From: Austwickia sp.
GTDB taxonomy: Bacteria; Actinomycetota; Actinomycetes; Actinomycetales; Dermatophilaceae
Direction: 5' to 3'
Length of the DNA: 64,000 bases
NCBI GenBank assembly: GCA_016711265.1
Contig: JADJTI010000005.1
Span: forward strand, 372,001 to 436,000
A program made the translations under genes and the position numbers. This document shows, in pieces, positions 25,029-33,353 of the stretch. Within the stretch, counting starts at the first letter, position 1, and each line of letters begins with the position of its first letter. The notes beneath the pieces were generated by a model, which worked only from the letters and a program-made list of their open reading frames with translations, did no database searches and was not told the DNA's origin.

Positions 25029-25034
25029 ATCGTA
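25029..25034 (-). promoter_or_regulatory. -10 box of a leaderless promoter (TACGAT)
   Basis: TACGAT on the minus strand, six bases before the GTG of the four-helix membrane protein gene. Confidence 0.5.
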
Positions 25035-25058
25035 GCGAGCGGCCCAGGTAACCCCCCT

Positions 25059-25122
25059 CGAACCCACGTCAGCCTCCCGGACCCACGAAGCTTCGTGGGT
25101 CCGAGCGAGCGACGTGGGTTCG
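25059..25122. repeat. Nested palindrome repeat, copy 1
   Basis: A perfect 26-base palindrome (25078-25103, centred on GAAGCTTC within ACCCACGAAGCTTCGTGGGT) sits inside outer arms CGAACCCACGTC (25059) and GACGTGGGTTCG (25111). The same palindrome and right flank recur at 48220-48290. It is followed by G/C-rich short repeats of GCCGGACGG. It lies in the 180-base gap between a small membrane protein gene and a Gfo/Idh gene. Confidence 0.8.
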
Positions 25123-25202
25123 GACGGGGCCGCCGGACGGGGCCACCTGACGGGGCCGCCGGACGGGGCCGCCGGACGGTGCCGTCGGACGCGGCCGACC
25201 GC

Positions 25203-26237
25203 CTATTCCTGCGGGTAGCGCACGCCCAGTTCGCTGCGTACGGCGTCCAGTACCTCCAGGATGCCGATGCTGTCGGTATGCGGCACCAGGGGGCTCTCCA
25301 GGACGCCCGCCCGCAGGCAGCGCTCGACCTCCTCCACCTGGTGCTGATAGCGCCGGCTCGGCATCGACAGGTGCTGTTCACGGGCGCCGTCGATGTGCAC
25401 GATCGCCCGGTCCGGGGCGCGGGCGAAGTCGGGCTCGACCGTGATCCACCCCGTGCGCCCCATCACCACCGCGCGCCGCGGACCACTGGCCTGGGAGGTG
25501 CAGAACACCGACGCCGTTGCTCCGCTGCTGTACCCCCACTGCATCGACACCACCCGGTCCACGCCCGTCGGCGCCAAGGAGCCGATGACCTGGACCGTCT
25601 CCGGCTGCCCAAGCAGCAGCCACGCGAAGGTCGCGCCGTAGGCGCCCAGTTCCACGAGCGCCCCGCCACCGTTGGAACGATCGAACAGCCGATAGCCCGG
25701 CTCGTAGTCGAAGGCCACCGGAAAGTCCACACCCACCCGGACGATATCGCCGATGGCGCCCTCGCCGACCAGCCGCTCCACCTCCCGGATCAGCGGCTGG
25801 GTGCGCATCCACATGGCCTCCATGCTGAACAGCCCCCGATCCCGGGCGGCGTGCAGGACCTGCGTGGCCTGGGTGGCGTTCAGCGTGAGCGGATGCTCCA
25901 CCAGGACGTGTTTGCCGCTGTCAAGCACCATGAGGGCCTGGCGGTGGTGGTGCGGGTGGGTGGTGTTGACATACACGATGTCGACCTGCGAGTCCTCGCA
26001 CACCGAGAGGTAGTCGCCGTACGAACGCGGCACGTTCCACTGCTGGGCGAAGGCCGCCGCACGGCTGGCGTCCCGAGCGGCGACGGCCACCACCTCGTTG
26101 CCCGGTACGTCGGCGATCGCCTTGGCCATCTGGCCGGCGATGGTGCCGGCGCCGAGGAAGCCCCAGCGGATTCGGCGGCCGTCGTACACGTCATGGTCGG
26201 CCGGTGGCAGCAGCGGGGCGGGAAGTGGCTCGCTCAT
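25203..26237 (-). CDS. Gfo/Idh/MocA family oxidoreductase
   Basis: A 344-residue NAD(P)-dependent dehydrogenase, probably of a sugar or cyclitol. The Rossmann fold begins RWGFLGAGTIAGQMAKAI near residue 23, followed by YVNTTHPHHHRQALMVLDSG and the catalytic EHPLTLNATQA segment, which has H-P-L where the EKP consensus lysine is usual. The C-terminal GFO_IDH_MocA domain starts near residue 140. Close relatives include trans-1,2-dihydrobenzene-1,2-diol dehydrogenase-like enzymes; the substrate is unknown. The ATG follows TATTTT by six bases. Confidence 0.88.
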   Translation of the reverse strand: MSEPLPAPLLPPADHDVYDGRRIRWGFLGAGTIAGQMAKAIADVPGNEVVAVAARDASRAAAFAQQWNVPRSYGDYLSVCEDSQVDIVYVNTTHPHHHRQALMVLDSGKHVLVEHPLTLNATQATQVLHAARDRGLFSMEAMWMRTQPLIREVERLVGEGAIGDIVRVGVDFPVAFDYEPGYRLFDRSNGGGALVELGAYGATFAWLLLGQPETVQVIGSLAPTGVDRVVSMQWGYSSGATASVFCTSQASGPRRAVVMGRTGWITVEPDFARAPDRAIVHIDGAREQHLSMPSRRYQHQVEEVERCLRAGVLESPLVPHTDSIGILEVLDAVRSELGVRYPQE

Positions 26238-26243
26238 AGCTGA

Positions 26244-26249
26244 AAAATA
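26244..26249 (-). promoter_or_regulatory. -10 box of a leaderless promoter (TATTTT)
   Basis: TATTTT on the minus strand, then TCAGCT and the ATG of the Gfo/Idh gene. This is one of the least GC-rich stretches of the window. Confidence 0.55.
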
Positions 26250-26280
26250 CGACAGCGACGGGCCGCGGCGGGTGCGCCAC

Positions 26281-26286
26281 TAGGCT
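26281..26286 (+). promoter_or_regulatory. -10 box of a leaderless promoter (TAGGCT)
   Basis: TAGGCT ends seven bases before the acylphosphatase ATG. It is divergent from the TATTTT box 32 bases away. Confidence 0.5.
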
Positions 26287-26293
26287 GGCCGCC

Positions 26294-26575
26294 ATGCAGC
26301 GGGCCACCATCTTCGTCAGGGGTCGGGTGCAGGGCGTGGGGTTCCGGTGGTGGACCCGCGCCCGCGCCTTGGAGCTCGGCCTGGTGGGGTACGCCGCCAA
26401 CCTCGACGACGGCCGGGTCGAGGTCTGCGCCCAGGGCGACCGCGCTGCGATCGAGGCGCTGGCCAGGCTGCTGGAGGAGTTCCCCAGCAGCTGCGGCCGC
26501 CCCGGCAGGGTGGAGACCGTCGTGGTGCGGTGGGCCCCACCCCGACCCGAACTCACCGGGTTCATCGAACGGTGA
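26294..26575 (+). CDS. acyP: Acylphosphatase
   Basis: A 93-residue enzyme hydrolysing acyl phosphates. It shows FVRGRVQGVGFRWWTRARAL with the catalytic arginine, and GYAANLDDGRVEVCAQGD with the catalytic asparagine. Complete and typical. In many actinobacteria it lies between mutM and smc, as here. Confidence 0.95.
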   Translation: MQRATIFVRGRVQGVGFRWWTRARALELGLVGYAANLDDGRVEVCAQGDRAAIEALARLLEEFPSSCGRPGRVETVVVRWAPPRPELTGFIER

Positions 26576-26580
26576 AACGC

Positions 26581-26615
26581 CTGCGGCGGCCCCCGGTGTT
26601 CGGGAGCCGCCGCAG
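26581..26615. terminator. Hairpin between acyP and the converging lipoprotein gene
   Basis: Nine-base arms CTGCGGCGG and CCGCCGCAG with further pairing inside (CCCCCG with CGGGAG). It begins six bases after acyP and can also serve the minus-strand lipoprotein gene. Confidence 0.65.
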
Positions 26616-26653
26616 CCACGCGAGACATCAACCACGCGGGAGGTGTACGCCGA

Positions 26654-27565
26654 TCAGCTGGCCGCGCTTTGCAGGCTGGTCGGCATCGGCTGCACCTGCG
26701 AGGCCGGCGGCGCGGAGATGCTGACCGGCTCGCCGAACTTGTCCAGCTTCCCGTCGTACTTGACGGTCATGCCAGACACGGCCATCTCCATCGCGAACTT
26801 GCGGGTACGGTTCTCGCCGTCCAGCCAGATGTCGTACGGCATCTCCTTGGGCAGGCTGGGGCTGCTGTCCGCCGTACTGCTGGCGGTCGCCGTTCCAGTG
26901 CTGCTCGGGCTGGCGCTGGTGGTGCTGCTGGGCAGGATCTCGGTGGTGTCGATGACCGCCTTGTAGTGGCGGGTCTTGACGCCGTCGATGTCCTCCTCAC
27001 CCACGAAGGTGACCTTCTTCATGGACTCCTTCATCTTTTCCAGCTGAGCTGTCGGGTTCATGGCCTGGGTCAGGTCCTGCCCCGACATCTTGGCCATTTC
27101 CTCCAGCGTCATCTTGAAATACTTGCCCGCGCTGCCGGGCATCTTCATGTACATGACCTTGTCGACCAGAATCATGTCGATGTTGCCCGGCGAGCTGGCG
27201 CCCGCCGTACCGGGCATTTCCATCGACATCTTCATCTTCTGGTTCGTCTGGTCGGACACGTCGGCGACGCCATTCATCGCGATCGCGCCGCTCTGCTGAC
27301 CGGACATGTTCATGGTCATGCTGAGCGCGTACGTCTTCGCGGACGCCGTGCCCTTGTTCACGGCTTCGACGAACGAGTTCTTGTCCACCTCTTGGCCGGC
27401 CTGCGCGGATCCGAGATCGGCAAGCCCGGCGCTGGTCGCTGAGGTGCCGCTGGCGGCCAGCGCGCCCGCGCTGCTGCTGGGTGAGCTGCCACTGCCGCTG
27501 TTGCCGCACGCCGCGAGCAGGAGTGGCGCGGCCAGCACGACCGCAGCGATACGAGTCTTGGTCAT
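26654..27565 (-). CDS. LppX/LprG-like secreted lipoprotein
   Basis: A 303-residue lipoprotein. The signal peptide (AAVVLAAPLLLAACG) carries lipobox LAAC at about residues 17-20, then a Ser/Gly/Ala-rich linker. The body is Met- and Lys-rich (ALSMTMNMSGQQSG, MKMSMEMPG, VMYMKMPGSAGKYFKM), the look of LppX/LolA-fold proteins that bind lipids in actinobacterial envelopes. A Ser/Thr-rich low-complexity segment (SSTTSASPSSTGTATASS) interrupts the C-terminal half. AGGGGAT precedes the ATG. The lipid-binding role is inference from fold resemblance. Confidence 0.75.
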   Translation of the reverse strand: MTKTRIAAVVLAAPLLLAACGNSGSGSSPSSSAGALAASGTSATSAGLADLGSAQAGQEVDKNSFVEAVNKGTASAKTYALSMTMNMSGQQSGAIAMNGVADVSDQTNQKMKMSMEMPGTAGASSPGNIDMILVDKVMYMKMPGSAGKYFKMTLEEMAKMSGQDLTQAMNPTAQLEKMKESMKKVTFVGEEDIDGVKTRHYKAVIDTTEILPSSTTSASPSSTGTATASSTADSSPSLPKEMPYDIWLDGENRTRKFAMEMAVSGMTVKYDGKLDKFGEPVSISAPPASQVQPMPTSLQSAAS

Positions 27566-27721
27566 GAAGGATCCCCTGAGTCGGTGACGGCCAAGAACCG
27601 GCCGTTCGGTGTCTCAAGGGTAATTCAGGTTGCCCAGACCACCAGGGATGTCCCCATCGACGGCGGCCAGACGCGCAGCGAACCTGCCGCGCGCCGTACC
27701 GGCGGCGCCGGAGGCGGTGGT

Positions 27722-27727
27722 TAGACT
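27722..27727 (+). promoter_or_regulatory. Probable -10 box upstream of smc (TAGACT)
   Basis: TAGACT ends seven bases before an ATG at 27735 that opens a short frame running into the smc start. The smc ATG itself lies 97 bases downstream with its own AGGAG. Confidence 0.45.
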
Positions 27728-27734
27728 CGCCGCA

Positions 27735-27842
27735 ATGCCTGCTCAGGCGCGCCGTCCGCCGATCACCCGCCGACGACCACTCATGGTCCGGGGGCAGGTC
27801 GTGGCCCCGAGGAGTTCCCGCTCATGTACGTCAAGAGCCTGA
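27735..27842 (+). CDS. Possible 35-codon leader ORF overlapping the smc start
   Basis: A short frame beginning ATG CCT GCT, placed seven bases after a -10 box, hence potentially translated from a leaderless mRNA. The product is very basic (MPAQARRPPITRRRPLMV at its start) and ends in a TGA 19 bases inside smc, in another frame. No similarity is known to me. It could couple or tune smc translation, or simply be chance in a GC-rich leader. Confidence 0.3.
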   Translation: MPAQARRPPITRRRPLMVRGQVVAPRSSRSCTSRA

Positions 27843-30800
27843 CCCTGCGCGGCTTCAAATCCTTCGCCTCGGCGACCACGCTCAAGCTGGAGCCGGGAAT
27901 CACCGCCATCGTCGGACCCAACGGCTCCGGCAAGTCGAACGTCGTCGACGCGCTGGCCTGGGTGATGGGTGAGCAGGGTGCCAAGTCCCTGCGCGGCGGC
28001 ACGATGGAGGACGTCATCTTCGCCGGTACGGCGCAGCGCCCACCCCTGGGCAGGGCCGAGGTCACCATGACGATCGACAACAGCGACGGGGCCCTGCCGA
28101 TCGACTACAGCGAGGTCACGCTGCGCCGGACGATGTTCCGCAGCGGCGGTTCGGAGTACGCGCTCAACGGCACCCCCTGCCGGCTGCTGGACGTCCAGGA
28201 ACTCCTCTCCGACAGCGGCATCGGCCGCGAGATGCACGTCATCGTGGGGCAAGGGCAGCTCGACGCGGTGCTGCGGGCCACTCCCGAGGAACGCCGAGGG
28301 TTCATCGAGGAGGCCGCCGGGGTCCTCAAGCACCGCAAACGCAAGGAACGGGCGCTGCGCAAGCTGGCGGCGATGGAAGCCAACCTGACCCGGTTGACCG
28401 ACCTGACCGCCGAGATCCGACGCCAGCTCGGGCCGCTGGGACGCCAGGCCGAGACGGCCCGCCGGGCAGGCGCCATTCAGGCCCAGGCCCGCGATGCCCG
28501 GGCTCGCCTGCTGGCCGACGACCTGGCGCAGTCGGTGGCCCTGCTGGAGCAGGAGATCGCGGACGAGAGCGCGGTGCTGACGCGGCGCGCCGAGCTGTCC
28601 GCGGAGCTGGAGCAGGCCCGCGAGCAGCTGAATGCGATCCAGGCGCGGGTCGCCGCGGCGACCCCGGCGGTGACCTCGGCGCAGGAGCGCTGGTTCGCGC
28701 TGGCGAGCCTGCGGGACCGCTTGGGCGCGATCGGGGCGCTGGCCGCCGAACGTCACCGGCTGCTCACCGACGACGGCGCCGAATCGGGTGCCGGACCCGA
28801 ACGCCAGGCAGGTACGGCGGGCCGCGGCGGCCGTGATCCGGAGCAGCTGCGCGCGTCCGCGGCTCAGCTGCGTGCCGAACAAGCCGACCTGGAGGCCGGT
28901 ATCCAGCAGCGGCGCCAGGAGCTGGACGTCGCCGTCGCAGCACGCGCCGAGGCCGAGGCGGCCTACGCCACCGAACGGGATCGGGTGGCGGCCCTGCAGC
29001 GGGCCGCCGCGGACCGGCGCGAGCAGCTGGCCCGGCTGCGGGGCGCGGTCGCTGCCGTCACCAGCCGGATCGAGGCCGGTGAGGCCGAACGAGACCGCCT
29101 CCTGCAGGTGATCGAGCGGAGCACGACCCGGGCCACCGAGGCGGAACGGGAGTTCGCGCGGCTGGAGGGGACCGTCGCCGCCGACGAGGAAGGCGAGGAG
29201 GGCCTGGACGCGGCGCATGAGGCGGCGCGCGCGGAACTGGAGGCGGGCCAGGAGCAGGTGCGCGTCCTGCAGGAGGCCGAACGGACCGCCGAACGGGACC
29301 GGTCCGGCGCGCTGGCGCGCTGCGAGGCACTTGAGCTGTCGCTGCGGTCCGGGGACGGCGCGCAACTCCTGTTGGACGAGGCGGCCGGCGTCGGCGAGGC
29401 CGGGTTCGGTGCGGCGGTGCTGGGGCCGCTGTCGGCCACCCTTCAGGTCCGCCCCGGGTGGGAGAGCGCCGTCGCGGCAGCCCTCGGCCCGGCCGCCGAG
29501 GCGGTGGCGATGGCCTCCGTCGAGGCCGCCGGTCACGCCCTGCTGCGGCTGCGGGAACGGGACGCCGGGCGGGCCGCGATGTTGGTCCCGGTCACCGGGG
29601 GGATCGCCCTCCCCGGGGATGGGCGAACCGTCCCGGCCGCCGATCTGCCCGACGGGGCGATCCCGGCCACGGAGGCGGTGACCTGCCGCGACGACGTGAT
29701 GGGAGCCCTGGCTGCCCTGCTGGGTTCCACCGTCCTGGTGGCTGACCTGGCCTCGGCGACGCAGCTGCGCCGGAGTCATCCGCAGCTGACCGCGGTCACC
29801 GCCGACGGTGACGTGCTGGCGCCGGGATGGGTGTACGGCGGCAGCAGCGGCGCGCCCAGCCACCTGGAGCTGCGGGCCGCCCTGGAGGCCGCCCGATCCG
29901 CTCTCGATGAGGCCGGCGCCCGCCGGGACCGGGCACGGTTCGCGCTGGTGGCGGCCCGGGAACGGGTGGCCGAGGCCCGGGAACGCAGCGAGGCCGCCCT
30001 GCGCGACCTGAACGCCTCGGATGCCCGGATGGCCGGGCTCGCCGAGCAATTGGGGTCCTGGAACGCGATCGCGGCGAGCGCCCGCGCCGAAGCCGCCCGC
30101 ACCGAAGCGACCGTCGCCCAGGCGGGCCAGCGCCTCGAGGAGGCCCGCGCCGAACGGGAACGCCTGCAGGACCAGCTCGGGCGGGCGCAGGCGCACGCCG
30201 ACGCGGGCGGCGCCGGGGACGGCGGCCGGGAACCGGCCACCGACACCCGCGACCAGCTCGATGCTGCTGCGGGCACCGCCCGGGGAGCCGAGACCGAGGC
30301 CCGGCTCGCGCTGCGGACCGCTGAGGAACGGGTGCTTGCGATCGCCGGCCGAGCCGACGCGCTCGAGGCGGCGGCGCGGGCGGAGACCGCGGCCCGCCTC
30401 CGGGACGAAGAGCGTCGGCAACGCCGCGCAGCCCAGGCGGCGGTGGCGGCGAGGGTACGCCGGGCGGCTGAGTTGGGAGCCGACGAGCTGACCGCGTCGG
30501 TGGAGCTGGCTCTGGCCGCTCGGACGGCGGCCGAGACGGCCCGGGGCCAGGTCGAGGAGGCGCTGACCGCGGCCCGGGCCCGGGTCGATGAGGTGACGGC
30601 GCAGGTGGCTGAGCTGACGGACGCGGCCCACCGGGACGAGGTGGCGCGCGCCGCCCAGCGCATCCGGATCGAGCAGCTGGAGCAGCGCGGGCGCGACGAG
30701 CTGGGCCTGGAGCCCGAGGTGTTGGTGGCCGAGTTCGGGCCCCACCGGCTGGTCCCGGACGAACCGTCTGTCCCGCCGGACGCCGGCGGCACAGAAGGCG

Positions 30801-31510
30801 GGAGCGAGCACGGGAGCGTGCCGGACCAGGGGAGCGGCACGGCGTACGTGCGGGAGGTCCAGGAGAAGCGGCTGGCGGCGGCCGAGCGCAAGCTGAACCA
30901 ACTGGGCCGGATCAACCCGTTGGCGCTGGAGGAGTTCGCTGCCCTGGAGGAACGGCACGCGTTCCTGACCTCGCAGGTGGAGGATCTGCGCAGGTCCAAG
31001 CGGGACCTGCTCGATATCGTCCGGGAGGTGGACGCCCGGGTGCAGCAGGTGTTCGCCGACGCCTATGCCGACACCGCCGCCGCGTTCGAGGGGGTCTTCG
31101 CGCGGCTGTTCCCCGGCGGCCAGGGGCGGCTGGTGCTGACCGATCCCGACGACATGCTCACCACGGGCATCGAGGTGGAGGCCCGCCCGCCCGGCAAGAA
31201 GATCAAGCGGCTGTCGCTGCTCTCCGGCGGAGAACGGTCGTTAACGGCGGTGGCGCTGCTGGTGGCGATCTTCAAGGCCCGGCCGAGCCCGTTCTACATC
31301 ATGGACGAGGTCGAGGCCGCGCTCGACGACACGAACCTGGACCGCCTGCTGGTGCTGTTCGAGGAGTTGCGGGACTCCAGCCAGCTCATCGTGATCACCC
31401 ACCAGAAGCGGACGATGGAGGTGGCCGACGCCCTGTACGGCGTGAGCATGCGCGGCGACGGGGTGACCACGGTGGTGTCGCAGCGGTTGGCCGAGGTCGT
31501 CCGCCGCTGA
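27824..31510 (+). CDS. smc: Chromosome segregation protein SMC
   Basis: The 1228-residue condensin ATPase. The N-terminal head has Walker A GPNGSGKS at residues 31-38. Long coiled-coil arms flank a hinge at roughly residues 520-690, and the C-terminal head has LSLLSGGERSLTAVALL near 1129 and Walker B FYIMDEVEAALDDTN near 1156. AGGAG lies ten bases before the ATG. Coiled-coil regions are unusually rich in Ala, Arg and Glu, reflecting GC content. scpA and scpB are not in the window. It is followed by a small membrane protein gene and ftsY, the usual order. Confidence 0.97.
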   Translation: MYVKSLTLRGFKSFASATTLKLEPGITAIVGPNGSGKSNVVDALAWVMGEQGAKSLRGGTMEDVIFAGTAQRPPLGRAEVTMTIDNSDGALPIDYSEVTLRRTMFRSGGSEYALNGTPCRLLDVQELLSDSGIGREMHVIVGQGQLDAVLRATPEERRGFIEEAAGVLKHRKRKERALRKLAAMEANLTRLTDLTAEIRRQLGPLGRQAETARRAGAIQAQARDARARLLADDLAQSVALLEQEIADESAVLTRRAELSAELEQAREQLNAIQARVAAATPAVTSAQERWFALASLRDRLGAIGALAAERHRLLTDDGAESGAGPERQAGTAGRGGRDPEQLRASAAQLRAEQADLEAGIQQRRQELDVAVAARAEAEAAYATERDRVAALQRAAADRREQLARLRGAVAAVTSRIEAGEAERDRLLQVIERSTTRATEAEREFARLEGTVAADEEGEEGLDAAHEAARAELEAGQEQVRVLQEAERTAERDRSGALARCEALELSLRSGDGAQLLLDEAAGVGEAGFGAAVLGPLSATLQVRPGWESAVAAALGPAAEAVAMASVEAAGHALLRLRERDAGRAAMLVPVTGGIALPGDGRTVPAADLPDGAIPATEAVTCRDDVMGALAALLGSTVLVADLASATQLRRSHPQLTAVTADGDVLAPGWVYGGSSGAPSHLELRAALEAARSALDEAGARRDRARFALVAARERVAEARERSEAALRDLNASDARMAGLAEQLGSWNAIAASARAEAARTEATVAQAGQRLEEARAERERLQDQLGRAQAHADAGGAGDGGREPATDTRDQLDAAAGTARGAETEARLALRTAEERVLAIAGRADALEAAARAETAARLRDEERRQRRAAQAAVAARVRRAAELGADELTASVELALAARTAAETARGQVEEALTAARARVDEVTAQVAELTDAAHRDEVARAAQRIRIEQLEQRGRDELGLEPEVLVAEFGPHRLVPDEPSVPPDAGGTEGGSEHGSVPDQGSGTAYVREVQEKRLAAAERKLNQLGRINPLALEEFAALEERHAFLTSQVEDLRRSKRDLLDIVREVDARVQQVFADAYADTAAAFEGVFARLFPGGQGRLVLTDPDDMLTTGIEVEARPPGKKIKRLSLLSGGERSLTAVALLVAIFKARPSPFYIMDEVEAALDDTNLDRLLVLFEELRDSSQLIVITHQKRTMEVADALYGVSMRGDGVTTVVSQRLAEVVRR

Positions 31511-31615
31511 CACCACGCCTGACACCAGGACACTTGACGGAGTCGTTATGGATTGGTGACCGGCGCGTGTCCGAGCGTCCAGCGTCCCTCCAGGCCCATG
31601 GGTGATCATGGCGAC

Positions 31616-31867
31616 ATGGGTTGGTTGGTTTTCGGGCTGGTCACGGTGCTGGCCGTGGCGGCACTGGTCGTCTGGTGGGCTGTGTTGTGGGAGAAGAACA
31701 CCGGGGGCTTGGATGAACGCTCCCAGGCCCGGGTCGAGGCGTTGGAGCGGCGCTCGGCCTCGGCCGCCGCGCTGGTGCGCGGCCGGGTCGCCGCCTCTTC
31801 CCGCCCCGCGGTGCCGTTCGGGCGCCCCAAGCGGCTGAAGTCGAAGGCGTCCCCGGGCGCGAGTTGA
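31616..31867 (+). CDS. Small membrane protein of unknown function
   Basis: An 83-residue protein with one N-terminal transmembrane helix (WLVFGLVTVLAVAALVVWWAVL), a short acidic/Gln helix, and a basic Arg/Lys-rich tail ending in RPKRLKSKASPGAS. It lies between smc and ftsY and is followed by a strong terminator. I do not recognise a family. The ATG at 31616 is the last of several possible starts and places the helix at the N-terminus. Confidence 0.6.
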   Translation: MGWLVFGLVTVLAVAALVVWWAVLWEKNTGGLDERSQARVEALERRSASAAALVRGRVAASSRPAVPFGRPKRLKSKASPGAS

Positions 31868-31920
31868 CGCAGGCAGGGGCCGCGGCGCCAGGAATCAGCG
31901 GCTCCTGAGTAGGCCAGAGC

Positions 31921-31951
31921 GGGCGGTGACGTGGGGCTCACGTCACCGCCC
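31921..31951 (+). terminator. Strong terminator before ftsY
   Basis: A 13-bp perfect stem (GGGCGGTGACGTG with its complement), loop GGGCT, then TTGGTATT. It closes the smc-side transcript 37 bases before the ftsY start. Confidence 0.8.
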
Positions 31952-31987
31952 TTGGTATTGCCCCCGGCGGGGCGGGAGGATGTCGGC

Positions 31988-33184
31988 GTGAGCACCCTCC
32001 TGGAGAACATCTGGCTGCTGATCGGACTGATCTCGCTGGTCGCCGTCGGCGCCCTGGCCGCCGTCGTGGGCCTCGTCCGCGGGCGCGGCGGGAAGCGGCG
32101 GGACCTCGGCCCAGGCGGCAGCGCCGGTCGCGGAGCCCAGGATGGGACGGAGGGCCGGGTGGCACCCGGTACGCCGACCAGCTCACCGACGCTGGTCGAA
32201 TCGGGTGCACGCGACGACATCGCGGCGGCCGAGCCGACCGGGCCGGTCCTGGAGCGTCCGGAGTCGCCGCGGGGCAGGTTGCAGCGGCTGCGGGCGCGGT
32301 TGGCTCGATCGAACACCGCCCTCGGCAAGGGCCTGTTGGCACTGCTGTCCCGGGGTGGCCTGGACGAGGACACCTGGGAGGACGTCGAGGACACCCTGCT
32401 CAGCTCTGACCTGGGCGTCGAGGCCAGCGCCGAACTCGTGGAGTCGCTCAAGACCCGGGTCCGGGTGGACAGCGTCCGTGACGAGGCCACCGTCCGGGCG
32501 TGGCTGCGCGAGGATCTGCTGCGGCTCGTCGACCCCTCCATGGACCGCCGCGTCGCAGCGAGCCGGATCGAGGGCCGCCCGGCGGTGATCCTGGTCGTCG
32601 GGGTCAACGGCACCGGCAAGACGACGACGGTCGGCAAGCTGGCTCGGGTGTTGGTGGCCGAGGACCGTGACGTGGTCCTCGGGGCGGCCGACACCTTCCG
32701 TGCGGCCGCCGCCGACCAGCTGCAGACCTGGGGTGAGCGGGTCGGCGTACCGACCATCCGCTCGGACCGCGAAGGTGCCGACCCCGCGGCCGTGGCCTAC
32801 GACTCGGTCAAGGCGGCTACCGAGATGGAGGCGGACGTCGTCCTGATCGACACCGCCGGCCGACTGCACAACAAGGCCAACCTGATGGACGAGTTGGGCA
32901 AGATCAAACGCGTCGTCGAGAAGCAGAGTCCCATCGACGAGGTGCTCCTGGTCCTGGACGCCACCACCGGGCAGAACGGTCTGCGCCAGGCGGAGGTGTT
33001 CGCCGAGGTCGTTGCCGTCACCGGGATCGTGCTGACCAAACTGGACGGGACCGCCAAGGGCGGCATCGTGGTGGCGGTCCAGCGCAAACTCGGGGTGCCG
33101 GTCAAGCTGATCGGCCTGGGAGAGGGCCCTGACGATCTGGCGCCGTTCGACCCGGACGCGTTCGTCGACGCGCTGCTGGCGTGA
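31988..33184 (+). CDS. ftsY: Signal recognition particle receptor FtsY
   Basis: The 398-residue SRP receptor GTPase. It starts with a true transmembrane helix (IWLLIGLISLVAVGALAAVV), then a linker and the NG domain from about residue 95. GTPase motifs are GVNGTGKTTTVGKLA near 206, DTFRAAAADQL, DTAGRLHNKANLMDEL, TKLDGTAKGG and GLGEGPDDLAPFD. The GTG at 31988 has GGGAGGA nine bases upstream. Membrane anchoring by a helix, as here, is the actinobacterial form. Its partner Ffh is encoded at 44916. Confidence 0.96.
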   Translation: MSTLLENIWLLIGLISLVAVGALAAVVGLVRGRGGKRRDLGPGGSAGRGAQDGTEGRVAPGTPTSSPTLVESGARDDIAAAEPTGPVLERPESPRGRLQRLRARLARSNTALGKGLLALLSRGGLDEDTWEDVEDTLLSSDLGVEASAELVESLKTRVRVDSVRDEATVRAWLREDLLRLVDPSMDRRVAASRIEGRPAVILVVGVNGTGKTTTVGKLARVLVAEDRDVVLGAADTFRAAAADQLQTWGERVGVPTIRSDREGADPAAVAYDSVKAATEMEADVVLIDTAGRLHNKANLMDELGKIKRVVEKQSPIDEVLLVLDATTGQNGLRQAEVFAEVVAVTGIVLTKLDGTAKGGIVVAVQRKLGVPVKLIGLGEGPDDLAPFDPDAFVDALLA

Positions 33185-33221
33185 TCGCTCGCGGGGAGCG
33201 CCCGACCCCGGACAATAAGGA

Positions 33222-33247
33222 GGGCGATAGCCCCATTGCTATCGCCC
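33222..33247. terminator. Hairpin between ftsY and the DUF2236 gene
   Basis: Ten-base perfect arms GGGCGATAGC and GCTATCGCCC around CCCATT, 38 bases after ftsY. Convergent genes lie on both sides, so it may act in both directions. Confidence 0.65.
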
Positions 33248-33353
33248 GTCCCGAGCGCCGCACCACGAGTTGGACGCTCGATGCCATGCTAGCGGCGGCC
33301 CTAGAAGGCGTAAAGCGGGCGCGTTGACTGATCCGAGGATGCCCGCGCGGGCG

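Noticed and set aside
27743..30958. A 1071-codon open frame antisense to smc
   Set aside because: Smc is unmistakable on the plus strand. The antisense frame is open because stop codons are rare in GC-rich coiled-coil coding DNA.
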